DNA from: Lewinella sp. LCG006
GTDB taxonomy: Bacteria > Bacteroidota > Bacteroidia > Chitinophagales > Saprospiraceae
NCBI RefSeq assembly: GCF_040784935.1
Contig: NZ_CP160680.1
Location: 1,231,501-1,295,500 of the forward strand
Reading direction: 5' to 3'
Length of the DNA stretch: 64,000 bases
Shown: positions 59,234-64,000 of the stretch, in pieces
How the letters are laid out: every line of letters starts with the position of its first letter
Numbering within the stretch: position 1 is the stretch's first letter
Made by a program: the position numbers and the translations under genes
Notes under the pieces: model-generated
What the model saw: only the letters and a program-made list of their open reading frames with translations
What the model was told of the DNA's origin: nothing
The model's database searches: none

Positions 59234-61054
59234 ATGAAGAAACTTATCCTTAGTGCCCTTATTTTGCTCAGCATTGGCCTATCGGCACACACCCAGCAAG
59301 CGATTCAATATTCCTTAAACCTTGAGAACATCCAGCACCATGAGTTGGGTGTGGAGGTACACTTCCCTTCCTTGCCGCCGCAGCCACTGGTGGTACGTAT
59401 GCCGACGGCTTCCCCCGGGCGATATGCGACCCACAATTTTGCAAAAAATGTCTATGGGGTTGAAGCTTTTTCATTGGACGGCAAGGCCCTTTCTGTCAGT
59501 AGAACAGGACTGAACGAGTGGACGGTAGCAGGCCACAAGGGGGCGGCAGTTTTCAAATACACCCTGTACGCCAACCGCGCCGATGGGACCTATGCCAAGG
59601 TCGACAACCGTAAGTTGCACCTCAATATGCCCGCAACTTTTGCTTATGGAGTGGGCCTCTCTGACCGGCCAATAGAATTAACGATCCCGGCAGACCAACA
59701 ACCGGATTGGACGGTGGGTACGCAATTGCAGCGGGTAGGTGATCGCCGTTTTCGGGCGCCAGACTATTACTACTTCTACGATAGTCCCACTTTTGTGGGA
59801 GACATTCGTTTCCGGCGCTGGACAGTAGCTAGCGGCAGCAGGACAGATACTATCGAAATGGCTTTTCTGACGCCTGACCCCGATAGTTTATTAGATGCTT
59901 ACGCCGAATGGACCCAACAAGTCGTCTTGGAGCAGCAGGCCATTTATGGAGAGTTGCCTGCTTTTGATTTTGGCCGTTACACCTTTCTTTGTGCTTACAA
60001 CCCTTACGTCAATGGTGATGGCATGGAACACCGCAACAGTACCGTTTGCAGTGCTTCCGTCCCGTTGGAAGGCTATAATGATCGCCTGATTGGAACTATT
60101 TCTCACGAATTTTTTCACTGCTGGAACGTTGAGCGGATACGGCCAGCTTCTTTGGAACCTTTCAATTTTGACGAGGCCAACCTCTCTGGCGAACTCTGGT
60201 TTGCCGAAGGTTTCACCAGTTATTTCGATGACTTGAGTTTGCAACGGGCTGGCATTTTGAGCGCTGAAGATTACGTCAAGGGACTTACTGGAACGCTCAA
60301 CTATGTCTTGCTGAGACCGGGTACGCGTTACCGCGGACCGATAGGAATGAGCCAGTGTGCACCTTTTGTAGATGCTGCTTCTTCGATAGACAAAGATAAT
60401 TTTGACAATACCTTTATCAGCTACTATTCCTACGGAGCCGTATTGGGCCTGGCCCTCGACCTGGAGCTTCGCCGCGATCACAACACCAGCCTGAGTAGCT
60501 TCATGCGGCTGGTCTGGGAACGTTATGGAAAACCAGAAATTCCTTACCATATTCCTGACTTGGAACACCTTTTAGGGGAACTAACTGGTGATAAAGATTT
60601 TGCTAAAAATTGGTTTGCAACGCATATTTACAACAGCGGCCTTCCTGATGTAAAAGGACTTTTAGAGGACTTTGGTGTCAAAATGGAGCTCAATGAGACC
60701 GATAGTGTCGGCTTTTATGGCTTACGGCTGCGCGATACGGAAAAGGGACTACAAGTAGGCGGAACCGTATTTGCCAATAGCCCTCTTTATGGAGCAGGGC
60801 TAGAAGAAGGCGACTACATCATAGCACTCAATGACCTTCCGGTAGAAAACAAAAAAGCATGGGATGAAGCTGTCGCAGGAATAAAAATCGGCCAACCTTG
60901 TCGGATTCAGTTTGTACAAAACGGGATAGAGACCTTAGGGGCTTTCACAGCTACTTATGACCCTAGTTTCAGCGTCAGCTTATTGCCGGAGAATGAATTA
61001 AAGAGCAAGGTGAAAAAACGCCAGGATGCTTGGTTGGCGTCGGGGAGAGAGTAG
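59234..61054 (+). CDS. M61 family metallopeptidase with C-terminal PDZ domain
   Basis: A 606-residue secreted aminopeptidase of the glycyl aminopeptidase family. Signal peptide MKKLILSALILLSIGLSAH; N-terminal beta domain (YSLNLENIQHHELGVEVHFP, MPTASPGRYATHNFAKNV); catalytic gluzincin domain with NGDGMEHRNST, the zinc site HEFFH (His291, Glu292, His295) and Glu325 in WFAEGFTSYFDDL; and a C-terminal PDZ domain (about 500-580: KGLQVGGTVFANSPLYGAGLEEGDYIIALND). It probably trims peptides in the periplasm. Both zinc ligands and the catalytic glutamate are present, so it should be active. Confidence 0.95.
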   Translation: MKKLILSALILLSIGLSAHTQQAIQYSLNLENIQHHELGVEVHFPSLPPQPLVVRMPTASPGRYATHNFAKNVYGVEAFSLDGKALSVSRTGLNEWTVAGHKGAAVFKYTLYANRADGTYAKVDNRKLHLNMPATFAYGVGLSDRPIELTIPADQQPDWTVGTQLQRVGDRRFRAPDYYYFYDSPTFVGDIRFRRWTVASGSRTDTIEMAFLTPDPDSLLDAYAEWTQQVVLEQQAIYGELPAFDFGRYTFLCAYNPYVNGDGMEHRNSTVCSASVPLEGYNDRLIGTISHEFFHCWNVERIRPASLEPFNFDEANLSGELWFAEGFTSYFDDLSLQRAGILSAEDYVKGLTGTLNYVLLRPGTRYRGPIGMSQCAPFVDAASSIDKDNFDNTFISYYSYGAVLGLALDLELRRDHNTSLSSFMRLVWERYGKPEIPYHIPDLEHLLGELTGDKDFAKNWFATHIYNSGLPDVKGLLEDFGVKMELNETDSVGFYGLRLRDTEKGLQVGGTVFANSPLYGAGLEEGDYIIALNDLPVENKKAWDEAVAGIKIGQPCRIQFVQNGIETLGAFTATYDPSFSVSLLPENELKSKVKKRQDAWLASGRE

Positions 61055-61228
61055 GTTTAAGGGTGTAAGGGTGTAAAAGTGTAAGGGTGTAAAAGTTGGG
61101 TGACCAAATACTTCCAACGCCGACTTTGAAATGGTTGGATAGCTGACCATCAAACAATCAACCATCCAACAACCATCAACCTTATTCCCCTTCATCGGGT
61201 TCTTATCCTTAAACAACTACAGCGACCA

Positions 61229-61864
61229 ATGAAGCATCTTGTTTGGGAAGACCTCTCCAACCGCTATTCTTACGCGGAATTCAGACAACTGACCAATGAA
61301 TTACTAGCCAAAGGGCTAACCACGGGTAGCGACCATAGCCCAGCCATGATTCATTATACGGAACTGAACGTTACTCGGATGAATAGGCTGGACAAGCGTT
61401 CGCGCCTGACTGAAGAGACGCTTGCAGCATTACACAAGATAAAACGACCGCTAGTCTGGCTGACCATTACCGAGGCCTGGTGTGGTGATGCGGCACAGAT
61501 TATTCCCGTATTGGAACAAATGGCTAACGAGCAGCCCCTTATCGACCACTATCTCATTCTCCGCGATGAACATCTGGAGATTATGGATGCCTTTTTGACG
61601 AACGGAGCCAGAGCTATTCCTGTCACCATTGTCATTGACAAAGAAAGCAATGAAGTGCTTGGTCACTGGGGCCCGCGCCCTGAAGTTTTACAACACCAGG
61701 TAATGGAAGCAAAGGCCGCTACCTTAGCTACCGTCAACCCCGATGAACGGGCACTTATTGCAGAGCAGGCTAAGATCGATACGCAAAAATGGTACGCCCG
61801 AGACAAGACCCTCTCTACCCAGCGTGAGGTACTAGAATTGATCGGAACGCTCTTAGAATATTAA
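61229..61864 (+). CDS. Thioredoxin-fold protein with a monothiol site
   Basis: A 211-residue cytoplasmic protein (no signal peptide) of the thioredoxin family. The expected CxxC is reduced to one cysteine: WLTITEAWCGDAAQIIP, Cys85 with Asp87 and Ala88 in place of the resolving cysteine. The cis-proline loop GARAIPVTIVID is intact. A helical C-terminal extension (VMEAKAATLATVNPDE...TLLEY) completes the protein. With a single Cys it may form mixed disulfides or act as a chaperone/sensor rather than a classical reductase. Similar WCGDA proteins are common in Bacteroidota. Convergent with the transporter gene. Confidence 0.88.
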   Translation: MKHLVWEDLSNRYSYAEFRQLTNELLAKGLTTGSDHSPAMIHYTELNVTRMNRLDKRSRLTEETLAALHKIKRPLVWLTITEAWCGDAAQIIPVLEQMANEQPLIDHYLILRDEHLEIMDAFLTNGARAIPVTIVIDKESNEVLGHWGPRPEVLQHQVMEAKAATLATVNPDERALIAEQAKIDTQKWYARDKTLSTQREVLELIGTLLEY

Positions 61865-62017
61865 GGAATAATTAACTAAAATAACAATTCTGTCTATTGT
61901 TAATGTTCTTTTTAAATGTCCGCTTTGTGATGCCAAGAAGGCAGTACTCAAACGAAAATTTCAGTAAGCTTTTGCGGTCGTATGATAAGATTACAATAAG
62001 GTAATATGTGCGACTTG

Positions 62018-62049
62018 ACGCTCCATTCGGAACAAACCGGGTGGAGCGT
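62018..62049. terminator. Terminator between convergent genes
   Basis: ACGCTCCATTCGG (62018-62030) pairs with CCGGGTGGAGCGT (62037-62049) with two T-G wobbles, loop AACAAA, followed by TTTATATTTTT. It serves the plus-strand thioredoxin-like gene and possibly the converging transporter gene. Confidence 0.85.
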
Positions 62050-62069
62050 TTTATATTTTTGGACAGTGT

Positions 62070-62921
62070 TTATTTCATAATTCTCCTTACCCGCTTCACC
62101 CGTTTCAATACCAAGATTCGAAGAACAAGCGCGGCAACAATGATCACCCCACCCACAATAGCCATGGCGCTGGGACGCTCACCAAAACCAATTGCTACCC
62201 ATACAGGGTTGAACAGAGGCTCTAACATGGTCAACAAACTAGCTTCTGTAGCGGTGGTTCGTTTCAAACCATAAGTGAACAATAAATACCCGAGCCCCAT
62301 CTGGATCAAGCCAAGATAGGCCAGCATCAGGTGTTCTGATCCCGTAAATGTTCCGGCAGCCAGAAAGCTGGGGAGGCCCACCAAGACCACCAAAAAATTC
62401 CCCCAGAAAACTGCCGATACATGGTACTCGTGCGGATTCGCCCGCTGCCCGAGCATAAAACCGGCATAAGCAACACCCGACAGTGCAGCAATCAGGAGCC
62501 CCCAGCCTCCAGAGACATCCAACCCGTCCATAAAAAAGAGGCTCATCCCCAAAAAGCACAAGACCGTCGTAATGATATTGATGGGTTGATATTTCTGCTT
62601 GAAAAGCAAAGGCTCTAATAGCAAAACATAAGCCACGCCTGTGTACTGCAGAAAAATGGCATTCGCCGCCGTCGTCAACTTGGTCGCCGAAACAAAACAA
62701 ATGAGCAGGGCTGCATAAAAAAGGCTGTTCCACAGGGTAAGCCAATTGAAAGTAAAGACCTTCAGCCGGTAAACCGCAAAAAAGACCAGCATTGTATACA
62801 TGGCCCGGACGCAGAGAATGGTAAAGGCTTCTTGCGGCAACCACTTAATAAATAGTCCTGCACTGCTCCACACCAGTGCCGCCAACAAAACGGTGATTAA
62901 ACCTTTGTTTCTTTCGTTCAT
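62070..62921 (-). CDS. EamA/DMT family transporter
   Basis: A 283-residue integral membrane protein with ten predicted helices in two homologous halves (first half from GLITVLLAALVWSSAGLFIKWLP, second from GWGLLIAALSGVAYAGFMLGQRA). Motifs such as AIFLQYTGVAYVLLLEPLLF and TTATEASLLTMLEPLFNPVW are typical of the drug/metabolite transporter superfamily. ATG at 62921 is used. It begins 10 nt after the stop codon of the carboxypeptidase gene, so both are probably in one transcript. The substrate cannot be told; amino-acid or metabolite export is common for the family. Confidence 0.93.
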   Translation of the reverse strand: MNERNKGLITVLLAALVWSSAGLFIKWLPQEAFTILCVRAMYTMLVFFAVYRLKVFTFNWLTLWNSLFYAALLICFVSATKLTTAANAIFLQYTGVAYVLLLEPLLFKQKYQPINIITTVLCFLGMSLFFMDGLDVSGGWGLLIAALSGVAYAGFMLGQRANPHEYHVSAVFWGNFLVVLVGLPSFLAAGTFTGSEHLMLAYLGLIQMGLGYLLFTYGLKRTTATEASLLTMLEPLFNPVWVAIGFGERPSAMAIVGGVIIVAALVLRILVLKRVKRVRRIMK

Positions 62922-62931
62922 TTTACTGAAA

Positions 62932-64000
62932 TTATTCCGCCAGGCGAGCCATGATATCCAACAACTTCCGGCGGGCGTCGCCTCCACTTCCTTCGTAATT
63001 ATTCAGGAGCACACTAAAAGCCAGCACCTTCCCAGCGCGATTGGTAACATAACCAGAATAGGCTCTTACTTGCTCCAAAGAGCCACTTTTAGCGCGCAAT
63101 TTACCCTCCGCAGCGGTTCCTTTCAGGCTGTTCTTCAAACTCCCTGAACGGCCAGCTAAAGGAAGGCTCTCCCAAAATACCGACTGTATATCCTGGTCGC
63201 GATACATCGTACTAAGCAAAGCGCAAAAGAACGCTGGTGGCAGTACATTCCGCGGCGACATCCCCGAACCATCGTAAATTTGTACACCTCCAAGATCAAG
63301 CCCGCGACCTTCCCAATATTCATGGATAGCTGCGATACCGGCCGCTGCACTCCCCTCCCCTTTGACCTTGCTGCCGATGGCTCGCAATAGGGCTTCTGCG
63401 TATAGATTTACGCTCTCCATATTCGTCCGGTCAACGATTTTCCTTAATGGAAGACTTTGGTGCGTGTACAAAATCTTGGGATTACCCAAGGCTGATGCAG
63501 AAGTACCTAAACTACGCATCGTTGCTGGTGGGCGTAAGCAAAGAATCCCTACTCCTTCTAAAGCATCACGCAACTGCTGAGCGGCAAATAAGGGCGGATC
63601 AGGAATAGCACCCTTGATTGTAAACAAGCCACTCCCCACCGGAATGGTGCCACGCAGATGTCGTGTGTAAGTGTAAGGAGCGCCATAGATATAAGCATTG
63701 TCGCCCGATCCGCGTTCCGCACTCGTTATTTCATTGATAAATTGCAGTCCTGGCACCTTGGGTTGGGTAGTTACAACAGGAGGCACTGCATCTAATTGAC
63801 CCACTTGCTGAAAACGGAGGTAGTACAAATTATCGTGCAAATTCAGTCCAAATGCACCACATCCATAGTAGTTCCCCATGTCCAACCATTGCCAATGACT
63901 ACCATTCACTGCGGAGCTAAAAGCTCGTTCATCTGTGATGACACGGCCAGTAACTTGGCGGATACCTGCCTGTTGTACCGCCATTCGAAAACGCTCCAGG
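62932..64000 (-). CDS. dacB: D-alanyl-D-alanine carboxypeptidase/endopeptidase, PBP4/DacB-like (N-terminus beyond the window)
   Basis: A minus-strand frame open to the window edge; 355 or so residues are visible. It belongs to peptidase family S13, which trims peptidoglycan peptides in the periplasm. Seen: FQQVGQLDAVPP, SIPVGSG-like strand, the SxN motif in NMESVNLYAEALL, YDGSGMSPRNVLPP, and KSGSLEQVRAYSGYV as the KTG-equivalent triad (here KSG). The catalytic SxxK lies upstream, outside the window. The ATG at 63984 is internal (frame continues L-E-R-F-R before it). Operon with the EamA transporter, 10-nt gap. Confidence 0.92.
   Translation of the reverse strand, partial: LERFRMAVQQAGIRQVTGRVITDERAFSSAVNGSHWQWLDMGNYYGCGAFGLNLHDNLYYLRFQQVGQLDAVPPVVTTQPKVPGLQFINEITSAERGSGDNAYIYGAPYTYTRHLRGTIPVGSGLFTIKGAIPDPPLFAAQQLRDALEGVGILCLRPPATMRSLGTSASALGNPKILYTHQSLPLRKIVDRTNMESVNLYAEALLRAIGSKVKGEGSAAAGIAAIHEYWEGRGLDLGGVQIYDGSGMSPRNVLPPAFFCALLSTMYRDQDIQSVFWESLPLAGRSGSLKNSLKGTAAEGKLRAKSGSLEQVRAYSGYVTNRAGKVLAFSVLLNNYEGSGGDARRKLLDIMARLAE

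Overview
The window looks like a chromosomal segment of a Bacteroidota bacterium, most likely Saprospiria (Lewinella/Haliscomenobacter-like). The reasons are several surface proteins ending in type IX secretion (T9SS) sorting domains (type A and the gliding-associated CHU_C/type B), SusC/TonB receptors, a DUF5686 protein, weak or absent Shine-Dalgarno sequences, and promoters of the Bacteroidota form TTG-N19/20-TAnnTTTG (seen before ftsK, the tRNA-Met gene and a GNAT/HTH operon). Base composition is mixed, near 50% GC by eye, with clearly AT-richer patches at about 39.3-40.4 kb and 54.5-56.8 kb. No rRNA, CRISPR array or prophage is visible.

Layout. 0-10 kb: the 3' end of dnaB, a lipoprotein six-hairpin glycosidase, an ECF sigma factor with a short (probably truncated) partner, a ClpP protease, an aldo/keto reductase, a six-repeat CHRD surface protein and a LOG-family nucleotidase. 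10.1-11.6 kb: an IS200/IS605-type (RAYT-like) transposase between two arrays of REP-like palindromes. 11.6-28 kb: a TonB receptor, FtsK, a CHU_C adhesin-like protein, a DUF5686 protein, an M50 protease and a 1382-residue secreted protein. 28-33 kb: an acyl-CoA dehydrogenase in operon with a ScfR-type (RamB/PrpR-like) regulator that has a 16-bp palindromic operator, divergent from a membrane-anchored MutS-like ATPase. 33-36 kb: tRNA-Met, a TlpA-like thioredoxin, a small membrane protein and a tight array of three unusual tRNA genes (anticodons GAT, TTT, GAA). 36-41 kb: a SusC-like receptor with a (CA)11 tract 8 nt before its start codon, an overlapping GNAT/HTH pair resembling a toxin-antitoxin module, and comF. 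41-51 kb: NADAR protein, BNR-repeat T9SS protein, an ABC permease fused to an M1 peptidase with its ATPase, and a divergent LytS/LytTR two-component pair separated by three 21-bp-phased direct repeats. 51-64 kb: a GC-rich repeat region, two lipoproteins, a divergent subtilisin/TPR-CHAT protease pair inside a compositional mosaic, an M61 peptidase, a thioredoxin-like protein, an EamA transporter and the C-terminal part of a DacB-like PBP4 carboxypeptidase.

How the genes work together. Much of the window concerns the cell envelope: T9SS cargo, outer-membrane receptors, secreted peptidases and periplasmic thiol proteins. Three regulatory circuits can be read from DNA: the fatty-acyl regulator with its own palindrome and the acyl-CoA dehydrogenase; the LytTR regulator with a phased operator shared with the ABC exporter gene; and the GNAT/HTH operon behind a near-consensus promoter. 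Intergenic DNA is rich in palindromic elements, several nested, in addition to ordinary terminators. The strongest candidates for something undescribed are the REP/RAYT island, the three-tRNA array with its leader hairpin, the CHAT/subtilisin mosaic pair, the GNAT/HTH module and the (CA)11 tract before the SusC gene.
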